Shown here one piece after another: positions 47,111-57,531 of a stretch of 64,000 nucleotides of DNA. Made by a program: the position numbers and the translations under genes. Source of the DNA: Rana temporaria (taxonomy: Eukaryota > Chordata > Amphibia > Anura > Ranidae); contig NC_053494.1 of assembly GCF_905171775.1 (NCBI RefSeq), positions 44,425,981 through 44,489,980 on the forward strand. Direction: 5' to 3'. The notes beneath the pieces were generated by a model that was not told where the DNA came from, searched no databases, and was given only the letters and a program-made list of their open reading frames with translations. Within the stretch, counting starts at the first letter, position 1. The number at the start of each line of letters is the position of its first letter.

Positions 47111-48059
47111 GTTCCGCCCTACGTTCCCGCCGCACCGCGGCTATAATCAACTTGTATTGTCCCCTGGAGGAGGCCTTAAAGGCGTCCCACACAGTGGTCT
47201 CTGCCACCTTGCCCGGGTTGTCAGTCCAGTATTGTCGGAGGGATTCATGAAACCAAGGCTCCACCTCTGCGTCGGTGATCCAGAATCTGGAGAGTCGCCA
47301 GAGTCTGTCGGACGGGTCAGTCGATACGGTCAGGGATAAAAGGAGTGGTGCGTAGTCTGATATACCCCTAGGGAGAATGAGGACATCCCGGACTCTAGGC
47401 AGGACAGGGGTCCCCACATAGGCCAGGTCTATTCGAAAAAAGGATTTGTGGGTAGCGGAGTGGCAAGTAAAGGCCTTGGTGGTCGGATGTCTCCACCGCC
47501 ATACATCAGTGAGGCCATACGTGTCAGCCCTTGCCGCCAAACCCTGACGGGTCGTGCCAGGCCCGGCACACCGGTCCATAGCAGAGTCCGGGATGAGGTT
47601 AAAATCACCCAATATCACAACATTGTCAGAGGGGAACTGCGCCAATTTAGTTGCAAGTAGAGTCAAGACTCCAAGGGAGGCAGGTGGCGGCAGGTACAAG
47701 CCCACCAACACCCATGGCAAATTATGGATCAACGCATACAGTATCACAAACCTGCCATCTGGGTCGAGAGCTAAGTCAAGTAGCTTAAAGGGGAGCGATT
47801 TAAGGACAAGGACACTAACACCCCTGGCATAGCTCGAGTAGGTGGAATGGTAGTGGTGTCCCACCCACGGCTTCTTAAGGCTGAGAGTCCTACTTCCTAT
47901 CAGATGCGTCTCCTGCAACACACACATGTGGGGATGGTATTTCTTGATGAATTGAAACACTAAGGAGCATTTAATCGGGGAATTCAGCCCCCATGTGTTC
48001 CAGGAGTGGACGTCAAGAGTAGCCATGCAATTCAGTGAGGGGGATATTGCGAGGATCAA
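47082..48059 (-). pseudogene. L1/Tx1-like ORF2 apurinic-type endonuclease
   Basis: The endonuclease nicks the target DNA to prime reverse transcription. The likely start is the Met at 48026, eight codons ahead of the conserved block SWNTWGLN with its active-site Asn. VLQETHL (metal-binding Glu, residue about 50 of the 325-codon frame), YARGVSVLV, GLYLPP and GDFNLIPD follow in the usual order. The later SRID and SDH boxes read FRID and SDY: Ser is replaced by Phe and the catalytic His by Tyr. This frame is otherwise open over 325 codons, the longest in the window. It overlaps the start of the RT-linker frame in another phase. Confidence 0.9.
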
Positions 48060-48849
48060 CAGAGGTCAAGAGACACGGGAAAGCCCCAACAGCCATTGCA
48101 GGGCCGAGGGGAGTACCATGGCTCCAGGCCAGTACATCTAAATGTGACGAAAAAAGTACTGTCACAACATAAAACAAGAATACGGGAGCCAACAGGGCAG
48201 CCCAACACACCCCCCCAAAACACGGAGGAGAGTCTTCATCCCAGAAAAGAAACAGCCTTCAGGCCAGTTCCGAGGGCAGTAAACAAAAGGCAGTCCGCCC
48301 CTTTGGATCAACCAGTCACAAAGAATAAAAAATAAAACAAAAAGAGTTCCTTGAGGTATCCGGTACAAATAACAGTGTGTGGATCACCCGGAGCCCCGGG
48401 AGTACAAAGCTTTGAGGAGCACATTCCAAGCAGTCTAGTGGTAGGCCCAATCCGGCTCCATGCCAGGGGAACGGTAACAGTTACTTAGAGGGAGCACCCC
48501 ACAAAAATAGAAAAGAGTCATCGCACAGGACCACAATCTGAGTGGCCAGCACAGGCACAAGCAGGAAGGGGGAGGAAGGGGGTGGGGCCGAGAGGTCAGC
48601 AGCACACCTCCCGACATCACAGTGGTGCCCATGGCAGCCGCCAGGGACAAGGTGGAGAAGAAAAACAGGAGTTCAGTCCAGGGGGGAAAGGAGGGGACAC
48701 AGAGGCCAAAGACATCCCGCCCCCCATCCCCCAGGTCCCAAATCACAGCCCCAACATGTCCACACCACATCCAACCCGCCTCCAAAGAAACATCAGGGGC
48801 CCCCATGTAACATACTCACAGAGGAATGTAAATAGCCATCCCAACACAG
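48060..48849 (-). other. LINE inter-ORF region
   Basis: About 790 bp between ORF1 and ORF2 of the LINE. It is rich in CCCC and CACC on the plus strand and has no conserved frame. Overlapping plus frames at 48542-48899 are composition effects. An inter-ORF stretch of this length is longer than in mammalian L1. Confidence 0.6.
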
Positions 48850-49700
48850 TCAGCGCGGCAGCGTCTCTGCCCAGGCCACCACATCACGGGGGGAGGTGAA
48901 GAACTGGATGCGTTCGCCATCCTGCACCCTCAATTTGGCAGGAAACATCATGCTGTACTTTATCCCCTTCTCCTGGAGCAGAGCACGGGCATTGTCAAAA
49001 GACTTTCGTTGGCGCTGCGTCTCCACGGAGTAGTCTGGAAAAATAAGGAGCCTGGTGTTCTCAAACCTCAGGTCGCCCTGCAGATGGGCCGCACGGAGAA
49101 CCGTGTCCCTATCACGGTAGTGAAGGAGTTTGAAGATGAGGGGCTCCCTGCGGGCCTCTGGTTGCCGGCATGCGATGAGCCCGCTCAATGGAGAAGTGCG
49201 GGGAGAAGCGCGCATTGGGAAGCAGGGAAGGGAGCAGCCACTCCATGAAAGTGACGGGGTCCGAGCCCTCCGCGCCCTCCGGGAGGCCCAGGACCCGCAA
49301 GTTATTGCAGCGATTCCTATTCTCGGCGTCTTCCGCCCTGGCCTCCAGCACCTTCACCCTGGATTTCAGGGACACCAGGTCGGCTCGGTGATCCCTCTGC
49401 ATGTCCTCCATTCCGGAGACTCTGCGCTCCACCTCCGTCACCCGCTCGCGGAACATATCCATGTCTCGTCTCGGTCTGAACGTGATCAATCTTCACGGTC
49501 AGTGTGGACTGACAGTTTGCGATGGCCAGCATCAAAGCGTCGAAAGCCGGGGAACCTGCAAGGATCGCGCCATCCGGCGGCGGCTCTTTCTGGGCTTCCA
49601 TGTGGAAGGCTGCAGGGGAGGTAGTAGGCCCGAGTTTTGGCGGGTTATGCACAGCAGGTTTGTTCCGTCTCCCCCGGCCACCAGATCTAGTTCCCCGCAT
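48850..49700 (-). pseudogene. L1/Tx1-like ORF1 (coiled coil, RRM, C-terminal domain)
   Basis: ORF1 protein binds LINE RNA as a trimer. The probable Met at 49700 begins MRGTRSGGRGRR, a basic N-terminus. After a phase change, 49489-49112 has heptad-like VTEVERRVSGMEDM and LVSLKSRVKVLEARAEDAEN, a coiled coil. It runs straight into NRCNNLRVLGLPEGAEG, the start of the L1-type RRM. After another shift, 49215-48850 encodes the C-terminal domain with PLIFKLLHYRDRDTVLRAA, LLIFPDYSVETQRQRKSF and LLQEKGIKYSMMFPAKLRV. Two frameshifts break it. The domain order is exactly that of L1 ORF1. Confidence 0.9.
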
Positions 49701-49838
49701 ACCCCGGGGACTCCAGGAGGTAAAGCTGGCAGTAGTGAAGAAATTTGCAGTGGTACCACACCAGGATCAGAGCAGGATGGTAGTCCAGACCGGGAGCTCA
49801 GAAGTTACACGTCTGCTCCCATCGCCATCTTGGACACG
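49701..49838 (-). promoter_or_regulatory. LINE 5' untranslated region / internal promoter
   Basis: 138 bp from the LINE 5' end to the ORF1 Met. It opens with CCAAGATGGCG, a YY1-type site, which in mammalian L1 lies at +13 to +21 and directs transcription start. Here it begins about eight bases into the element. The role is inferred from that family. Confidence 0.5.
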
Positions 49839-50177
49839 CCATCTGTGAAAAAGCTGACGTTAAAGAGAGGATGGCTTCTACAAATGGATAATGATCCTAA
49901 ACACACCTCAAAATCCACGGGGGATTACATCAAGAGGCGTAAACTGAAGGTTTTGCCATGGCCTTCACAATCTCCTGACCTTAACATAATTGAAAATCTA
50001 TGGATAGACCTTAAAAGAGCAGTGTATGACAGACAGCCCAGAAATCTCAAAGAACTGGAAGACTTTTGTAAGGAAGAATGGGCAAAGATACCTCAAACAA
50101 GAATTGAAAGACTCTTGGCTGGCTACAAAAAGCGTTTACAAGCTGTGATACTTGCCAATAGGGGCAGTACAAGATAA
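49839..50177 (+). pseudogene. Tc1 transposase, C-terminal half
   Basis: The frame re-enters at SVKKLTLKRGWLLQMDNDPK right after the LINE. DNDPKHTS holds the second catalytic Asp, and SPDLNIIENLW holds the catalytic Glu 34 residues further on, so DD34E spacing is intact. The C-terminal EEWAKIPQTRIERLLAGYKK leads to a stop at 50175-50177, 12 bp before the long inverted repeat. This half is free of stops. The N-terminal half is at 43764-44424. Confidence 0.93.
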
Positions 50178-50245
50178 TAACTCTGCAGGGTGCCCAAACT
50201 TTTGCAGACGCCATTTTTTTGTTTTCTGTAATTTTGAAAGTGTAA

Positions 50246-50516
50246 GGCCCCGTACACACGGCCGAGGAACTCGACGTGCCAAACACATCGAGTTCCTCGG
50301 CGAGTTCAGCCCTGAAGCCGCCGAGGAGCTCGGCGGGCCGAGTTCTCCCATAGAACAACGAGAAAATAGAGAACATGTTCTCTATTTTCTCGACGAGTTC
50401 CTCGGCGGCTCCATCGGGCCGAAAGTGTACACACGACAGAGTTTCTCGGCAGAATCCGGCTCTGACCGAGTTTCTCGCTGAATTCTGCCGAGAAACTCTG
50501 TCGTGTGTACGGGGCC
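50246..50516. mobile_element. MITE of the GTACACACGA-ended group, copy 6 (in the Tc1 right end)
   Basis: GGCCCCGTACACACGGCCGA at the left, GTGTGTACGGGGCC at the right, with inner GAGTTTCTCGGCAGAATC and GGAACTCGACG arms shared with copy 5. Comparison with the left Tc1 repeat at 43540-43570 shows the empty site GTGTAAATGATGG. TAA at 50243-50245 is repeated at 50518-50520, proving insertion with a 3-bp duplication. Confidence 0.93.
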
Positions 50517-50673
50517 ATAATGATGGAAATAAAATCTAACTTTTTTTGACATATAAGAATGTCTAATCTGTAATTTGATGCCTTTTGGAGATTTTTCCAT
50601 CTTTCCTTGGCTTCGTTATGCACATTAATACAAATTTTTACCTGGGGTGCCCAAACTTTCAATCCCCACTGTA

Positions 50674-51734
50674 GGTAAATTTATGAAAACCTTCTTTACA
50701 CCCTATATTCTAAGTTAATTAAATCATTTTTACTTACAAGTAATATGTTTCAACTTTCTGGTCCACTGAGGCTCTGGTGGTGTCACCAGGGGCTCACAGC
50801 TAAACAAGTGCCTTCCTGGGAGATCTTGATGCCTAACTGTAAGATTTTGCAAAATCATGGGAGACAGGCTTTTTTTTCAGATACTGATTTCCTTGCTAAA
50901 GCCAAATCAATGTATACATAATAACAAGGGTGCCATATCTCGTACTGCACATACTGTACACAAGATTTGGCACTGACGTCATTGGTGGGCTGGCAGTGAA
51001 GATGCAGAAGAAGAATCCAATGACCGATGTTTTCAAATTTGGAAATGGTGGCATAGGATATGAGGAGGAGAAAGCGCAAGGCACTAACATGTGGTGACCC
51101 AAAAAAAGCAGAGACAAGACTTTTTCTTTATTTAGGTACAGTAATTGTGGCATTATCATGGGGGGAGGGGGAGGGGGAGGGGGTTGTGGGCAGTTCCTCT
51201 TTAAATATAAGTCTTAAATGGAGAAATTGCACTCTGGAAATTGTGCCCAGAAGAAAGACTTGTCACCACCATCACCTTTGGTTCCCTTTCAGACAATATT
51301 TTCCCCACTTACACTGCCTTTACTGCACTGTGTTTCCATGTGGAGATGACTATCAGTCTCCAGCAAGGAGGACAGTGGACAACACAGTAGTGACATTACC
51401 AGATTTCCCTGCAACTCTCCTAAGATTTAGAACTCACACTGCAAACAAGCAGGTATAAGGTGTATGCACACTTAGGGTAGCTTTAGATATGCGTATAAAT
51501 CTCCCTCGCCTCTGAAGCCTAATCCATGTTCGGATCATGCTCCAGAGGCTATGGACAGGCAGTGAAGAAGCAATATGACACCTCTTCACCACCTTTTTAA
51601 TCCCACAACCCCATAGATTGCATGCAGTTATGGGGCATTTGTGGCGCTGACCTATTTATTTGAATATCCCCTATAACATAGCAAATCTTCACTTTTTAAG
51701 TTCAGGTCCATTTTCAAACTTGTACACTTCACAA
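50674..51734. other. no recognised gene
   Basis: Unique-looking DNA with a (GGGGGA)n patch at 51161-51182. No coding sequence is supported. Confidence 0.45.
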
Positions 51735-52290
51735 CACAGTGGACTTCAACTCCAGGCTTGACTATGCAAACTCCCTCTACCTGGGACTCCCAAAATACCA
51801 GATTGCACGTCTACAAGTCATCCAGAACACGACGGCAAGGCTGGTAACAGGGAAAAAACCCTGGGAATCAATTACTCCCGCCCTGAGGTCCCTTCGCTGG
51901 CTGGCCGTAAAGGACCGGATCACATTTAAGGCCCTCTGCCTGACGCACAAATGTATACAAGGAATCGCCCCCCAATATTTAAGAGAAAAAAAAAAACACA
52001 ACCCCAATCGCGTTCTTAGATCAACTAACCAAAATCTACTACAAATCCCCAAGGCCCGCTACAAGACCAAAGGAGAACGGAGATTTGCAGCCCAAGGACC
52101 TCGACTATGGAACGCATTACCAACTAATATTTGAACAGAAGTGGTTTACCACGCCTTTAGGAAAAAATTTAAGACCCACATATTCTGAAAGCGAAATAGA
52201 GGATATGGATACCAAGTGCCTTGAGGCGATTCAGTTTGCATTTGTAGCGCTATACAAGTTTTTCACTTACTCACTCACTCAAAAGCACAT
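51735..52290 (+). pseudogene. L2-like LINE, ORF2 C-terminal fragment and 3' tail
   Basis: The frame 51739-52134 reads SRLDYANSLYLGLPKYQIAR, LQVIQNTTARLVTGKKPWE, SITPALRSLRWLAVKDRITF and KALCLTHKCIQGIAPQYL, ending with TKGERRFAAQGPRLWNALP. This is the conserved region behind the RT of L2-type (and related CR1-group) LINEs. It begins abruptly, so the copy is 5'-truncated. The tail contains GATTCAGTTTGC and GTAGCGCTATACAAG and ends in a CACT-type repeat at 52264-52281, as L2 tails often do. The frame is open over 130 codons, suggesting modest age. Confidence 0.88.
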
Positions 52291-52858
52291 AAAGGCATTC
52301 TGCCATAAGCGGGTGTGTCACTAGCCTAATTGTTGTGTTGTTGCTATACTGTACTGAGTCTCAGCTCCGAATTGTTATAATTCTGCTTTTGTTGGGTATT
52401 CTCTAAACCCAGATTATTGTTTGCTTCTGCCTTCTTTTCTGGGAATGTCCCTGGCAATAGAGAAAGAAGATATAATAGTTTGGAGGTTTATTGCCAGTAA
52501 TACATGCTGTGTAGAGCATATAGAAAGATTTTTTTGTCCCCATTGGGCTGCCAGGAGAACCGTAGGGTGAAGCCAAGATTGGACCTGAGTTTGGGACCTA
52601 AAAGGCTTGCAGTGCTCACAGGTGGGTAAATCAGAGAGGAGTAAAGCTGGAGCCTTGCTGGAACCCCAGGGGAAGGAGCTTTACTACTGAAGAGTGTCAT
52701 GGAGAGCTGGGTACAAGCTGCTACTGAATATTGCAGGATGTCTCAACTGAAAATTAATTTCTCTTTCCTAAAACTGCTCAACAGTCTGAAGAGTCAAGAT
52801 TGCCGGTTTGGACTCAGGGCTAGTTCTCGCAACATGCTTTTTGCTCTGCATTCAAAAC
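52291..52858. other. no recognised gene; left part of a split repeat at the end
   Basis: 52815-52858 (GCTAGTTCTCGCAACATGC) may pair with 53579-53775 (GGTGTGAACTAAAGCC, AACATGCTGC) as one older MITE split by family R copy F. Confidence 0.4.
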
Positions 52859-53578
52859 ACAGATTCACGTCCAGCGGCGTATCTCTGCGGCGGCGTAACG
52901 TATCCGATTTACGTTACGCCGCCGCAACTTAGACGGGCAAGTGCTGTATTCTCAAAGCACTTGCTCCGTAAGTTGCGGCGGCGTAGCGTAAATCGGCCGG
53001 CGTAAGCCCGACTAATTCAAATTTGGATCAGGGGGGTGTGTTTTATGTAAATGCACTGTGACCTGATGTGATTGACGTTTTTCCCGAACGGCGCATGCGC
53101 CGTCCATGGAATTTCCCAGTGTGCATTGCTCCAAAGTACGCCGCAAGGACGTCATTGGTTTTGACGTGAACGTAAATGACGCCCAGCCCCATTCACGGAC
53201 GACTTACGCAAACGACGTAACTTTTTCAAATTTCGACGCGGGAACGTCGGCCATACTTAACATTGTTACGCCGCACTTATGCCATTATATAGCAGGGGCA
53301 ACTATACGCCGGGAAAAGCCTAATGTAAACGGCGTAACTTTACTGCGTCGGCCGGGCGTACGTTCGGGAATTCGCGTATGTAGTTAATTTGCATACTCAA
53401 CGCGGAATTCAGTGCAAAAATGCAGTTACAATCCGACGGCGTAAGAGACTGTTGGATCTAACAGATATCTATGCGTAACTGATTCTAAGAATCAGGCGCA
53501 TAGATACGATGGCGCAACGCAGAGATACGACGGCGTATCTGGAGATACGCCATCGTATCTCCACTGAGAATCCGGGCC
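52859..53578 (+). repeat. CpG-rich repeat family R, copy F
   Basis: It starts CAGATTCACGTCC and ends GAGAATCCGGGCC. Near the left, GCGGCGGCGTAACG is mirrored by CGTTACGCCGCCGC. Then come GCGTAAGCCCGACTAATTC, GGCGCATGCGCCGTCC and the CCATACTTAACATTG block. It is the best preserved forward copy, with an open frame of 93 codons at 53106-53387 shared in part with copies A, B and C. Confidence 0.87.
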
Positions 53579-55450
53579 ATAGAAAGTAGGTTGCATGTTT
53601 TTTTATGGCATAAAAAATAGAACATGCTGCATTTTTCCTGCACAGAACACAGTAAAACTCATAAAAAATGCACTGGTACGCACATACACGTGTCAAAAAA
53701 CAAAATACAGGTCAAAATGCGCATGCAGAAGCGCACCTAGAACGGATCTGGAGGATGTTTTTCTGGTGTGAACTAAAGCCTACGTTTAGTTACATTTTTT
53801 ATTTAAAAAAATGTAGTCCCTCGTGCTGGTGCCAGATGCCTTAGTTGAAATCTTTTGTCCTTTACTACCCCTCTGAAATGGTATTCTTCCTGTGCTGCAG
53901 GGTTTGGTACAGCCCCTGGGCCAGTCCTAGGCACTCATTCGACATTTCATTCATCCATCCATCCTTCCACCATCATAGAGTGCTTTTCATTGATGTACAG
54001 CTTCTATGAATGGAGGATGGAAACGACAGGCATTGTCAGAAAACTTGAAGATTGCCTATGACAGGTCAAGCAGATGTATTAAACCCCTTAGGAGTGGTAG
54101 ATTACAGCTGGGGGAGGATCAGAGGGAAAGACTGAACAGTTTAGTACAGACAGGCAGCCCAAGCCCAACAGACACTTCTCATTAAATGTAAGCATCAACC
54201 CTGTTGATTTGCAAAAATAAAATAAAAATAAAAAACAAAACTTAGGCTTTAAAGGATCCTATTTCTATATTGATGGTTGCTAGCAATGACACCTTGAGAC
54301 ATTTTTGGTCTCTTTTTGGGTATCCCGCCCTAATCCTCTCTCTTTGAAAGGTGAAGGGTGGAGCATAAAACACCCTCATCCCACCACACCAATGGGATCG
54401 TGGCAGACAATGGAAATTGCAAGAAGCTGTTAAAAAAATGTAAAATAAATACTTAACAGTGATTGGTTGATGAGCTGACCATTGTCCAAAAACGCTCCTC
54501 TGGCACAAGCTGTCACCTATGAAAAAACAAGAGAATGTGTCATTAGACGGGCAGACGGCGAGGAGAACCAGAACACTGCACATTTATTCCTCCCTCCCTT
54601 GTCATGGCCCTTTTTATGTGGTTTGTCTCTTTCCTTGAAAGGGGATGTTAAGTTTAATTAAATTGGTAGCTTGAGGTTTAATAGCTGAGCTATATGGTTA
54701 TGTAAAACTGTTAATACTTATGTTATGAGAGTTACTTAATTGATTATTTATTTAATTAATTATTTACATATTGTTTGGTGTTGATATAATAAGCTCCTTA
54801 TTTATTTATACCTATAATAAAGGTCCATGGGTTATTCAATCCACAGGTTTTAGTCCAGAGTGATTATTTATTAGGGTTAAGAAGTTCTGACTATGATACC
54901 ATGAGTTTACTGAGTTTACTCTCTAAATGTTGTAAAGTGATTGGCCCCCAATTTCTTCCACCCCACAAAAAGCCAAGGTTTCTGTCCTGAGGTTTGAGAT
55001 GTTAGCTCATCAAGCTACCTGGGGCTCTTGAACTGTCTCACATGGTAACAAAACAAACACAAATAATCTCCCCAGCTGTGCCATGTCGTCTGTAAGACCG
55101 GAAAATGAGCGATCACATCATTGCTGATTGCTCAGTTCTCAGTCTGCTCAGAGTGAAGGGCGGTGACTGTCAAACACTGCCTTCCCCCCCTCCCCTCCAC
55201 TGCTCCCTGGAGTGACAAGCCGAAGAGGGGGCAGGAGCAGCTGGCATCAGTTCTCAGCCGCTTGCTGTGAGAAAGGGCCAGCTGTCAATCAGGCAGATCA
55301 CAACAATATGGTCAAGATCCTTCCAGAGCATGGAGTGGCTCTATGAAGTCAGCTGACAGCGGTCAATAGCCTGCAATTAGCTCCCCGGGAGAGCAAAAAT
55401 AAGTGCACTCATGTGACCCACAAGAGAAGTATAGAAAACAAGGCTTTGGA
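53579..55450. other. no recognised gene
   Basis: Mostly unique-looking and AT-rich. TTAATTAATTATTTA patch near 54740. Confidence 0.45.
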
Positions 55451-55464
55451 CATACTTCTTTTTT

Positions 55465-55662
55465 TTTTTTGTAAAATCTTTATTTGTGGACGGCATGATA
55501 ATACATTACAACTTATGTTGTCAAAGGCATCATACATCAAACAATAAGCCATCCATTTTTGTTATTTCTTTTCAACATAACAGAGAAAAAGACAGGGGGT
55601 GCACATAGTCCCGCCGGGGCTTGGTAGCTATACTAACATCACAAAGGGGGGCTGGAGAATCG
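55465..55662 (-). mobile_element. short 5'-truncated retroposon with 14-bp target duplication
   Basis: CATACTTCTTTTTT stands at 55451-55464 and again at 55663-55676. Between them is a 198-bp insert beginning with a T-run (an A-tail on the minus strand), then GTAAAATCTTTATTTGTGG. A long duplication plus a terminal A-tail is the mark of target-primed retroposition. No coding part remains, so a LINE tail or a SINE are both possible. Confidence 0.8.
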
Positions 55663-55676
55663 CATACTTCTTTTTT

Positions 55677-56916
55677 AATAACGCCAACATCTTGGCACCA
55701 AAAGAAACTGATTCCATGAATACTATAAGTAATAGATGTCTGCTGTATAGCTTTATTTACTTGGAAATGTATGCATGACATCTGATTCTTGCAGTGACTG
55801 TCACCCAACATCGTGTGTACCTGTTGTCAGATACTGTGTTAAAAGAGAAGCATGTTTTTTTTAGTTTCATACTAAAAAATGCAGCATCAGACCGATGCAG
55901 TATCTGCACTGAGAACCGAGCCACCGAACATCGCCTAAGGCTCGGTTTTTACAGATCCTCGAGAGGAGAGCGATGCTGACTGTCAGTCAGCATCTCTTCT
56001 CTCTGCTTCTCCACGCTCATTGGAGCACTGAGCTATGGAGGGGCGGGAAGCAGCCATCTCAGCATCTCGCTGAGACTGCCATCAATCAAGGCAGCTGGTA
56101 GATCCAGACTTGGGAAGTCGCGCTGCCTCGACTGATAGCAGTGACGTCAGCGGAGAGCGGACTTCAGACTGCTCTCCTGTGACCCAGAGGAGAAGCCCAG
56201 CTTAAAAAGCTCAGGCTGGACTTCTTTTTAAAATAAGGCAACATTGCTGCAATGGTACATCAAATGGCTGCAACTTGTCTTTTTCATCACTGGGGGTTGA
56301 GTATTAAAAGAGAAAAGGTGACACAGAGCCAAAAGTAAGGAAACCTTCCAGCTCCTGTAGAATTCCTTTCCTACATTGTGGATTAATTTTAGTTTTATTA
56401 CTCTATTGTTTAAGCCGATTTCAGTGATTTTGTAAATGTCTTCTGCTACTTCCGATTCTTCCTGCCATAGGAATTTTGTGGACTAAAGTTTTAGATACTA
56501 TTGTCTCTCGTTTTTTTCAAATTAATAACAGAATTGAGATCCAAAGAGCAAAATGCCACTGTTCAAATACATATATGTGAACTGTTATACCTGGCATAAG
56601 CCATATAATTCTGTTCAGACAGTCTTGTGAAACAAGTACTCTACCAACAAAAATCAGTCTGATGGTACATTTCGGTCAAGGATTCTCCCCAGCCTGCTAT
56701 TTGAACAATAAAGGCCCTTTCACACTTTGCTGTTCTTGTGCTTTGTGTTAACAAATGTGCATTAACCTGCGTTTTGCCACACTTTAATGTGAGTTAATTT
56801 AAGGCAGACTATTCATTTTAAATGGCTTGCTAACGCACAAGAAACAAGAAATTACATGCAGAGTTTTTGATGATGCAGCACACTACAACGTACAGCAGTG
56901 CATTAAGGTGTCAAAA
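55677..56916. other. no recognised gene
   Basis: 55850-56220 has short mirrored motifs (GCTGACTGTCAGTCAGC) and higher GC. 56713 begins GGCCCTTTCACACTTTG, like MITE ends, without a clear partner. Confidence 0.4.
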
Positions 56917-57531
56917 AGCAGCGCTATAAGCTTTAAATTGTTGCATGATCTGTAAATCCAAATGGGACCAAAGTTCAAAACAAAACTTTGCATGTAGCAG
57001 TTCATGAGTGATTCATCAGCTGTGTTGAACATTCGATCGTTATCACATCTAGTACCTTAATTCCCTAAAGGAATTGCACTCACCAGATCAATGAAAGCCT
57101 CTGTATATGTGTGAGGTGGCTGGGATCACTGCCAGACGAACACCTGTCCGACCCCCAGAAAACGATCAACCAGCAGGAAAACAGACACTTGCGTCCTCTG
57201 ATTCACCAGGATCCAATCAGCTGAGAGTTTTTCATTATACTCGGGCAAAAAGAAAGGGAAAAGAAGGCCTCATAGTGTAAAACTGTAAAGCTTTTATTTA
57301 TCTAAAAGACCCCCTTCCCTTAATGCATTAAACTTAAACAAATGTTTGGATCCTGGTGAATCAGAGGACGCAAGTGTCTGTTTTCCTGCTGGCTGATCGT
57401 TTTCTGAGGGTCAGACGGATGTTCGTTTGGCAGTGATCCCAGCCACCTCACACATATACAGAGGCTTTCATTGATCAGGAATCTGGTGAGTGCAATTGCT
57501 ATAGGGAGTTAAGGCACTAGCTGGTGTGATA

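Larger units (their letters stand above)
44425..49838 (-). mobile_element. nearly full-length L1/Tx1-like LINE inserted in the Tc1 gene
   Basis: On the minus strand it starts GGCGTGTCCAAGATGGCG at 49838, an L1-like 5' start. ORF1 and ORF2 follow, and it ends in an A-run (T at 44425-44434 on the plus strand). The Tc1 transposase sequence breaks off exactly at both borders. A small part of the Tc1 gene seems missing at the junction and no target duplication is evident, so a target-site deletion is possible. ORF2 has several frameshifts. A MITE lies in the 3' end. Confidence 0.9.
43396..50671 (+). mobile_element. Tc1 transposon with long inverted repeats, disrupted by nested insertions
   Basis: Both ends are present: CAGTGGGGATCGAAAG at 43396 and its inverse ending at 50671, flanked by TA at 43394-43395 and 50672-50673. 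The inverted repeats are long, about 215 bp, running to GCAAAAGTTTGGGCACCCTG on the left. Without insertions the element would be about 1.6 kb, normal for Tc1. A LINE (about 44425-49838) sits between the two halves of the transposase gene and a MITE (50246-50516) sits in the right terminal repeat. Confidence 0.95.

Noticed and set aside
47157..48899. Plus-strand frames opposite the LINE
   Set aside because: They are antisense shadows of ORF1, ORF2 and the inter-ORF region.
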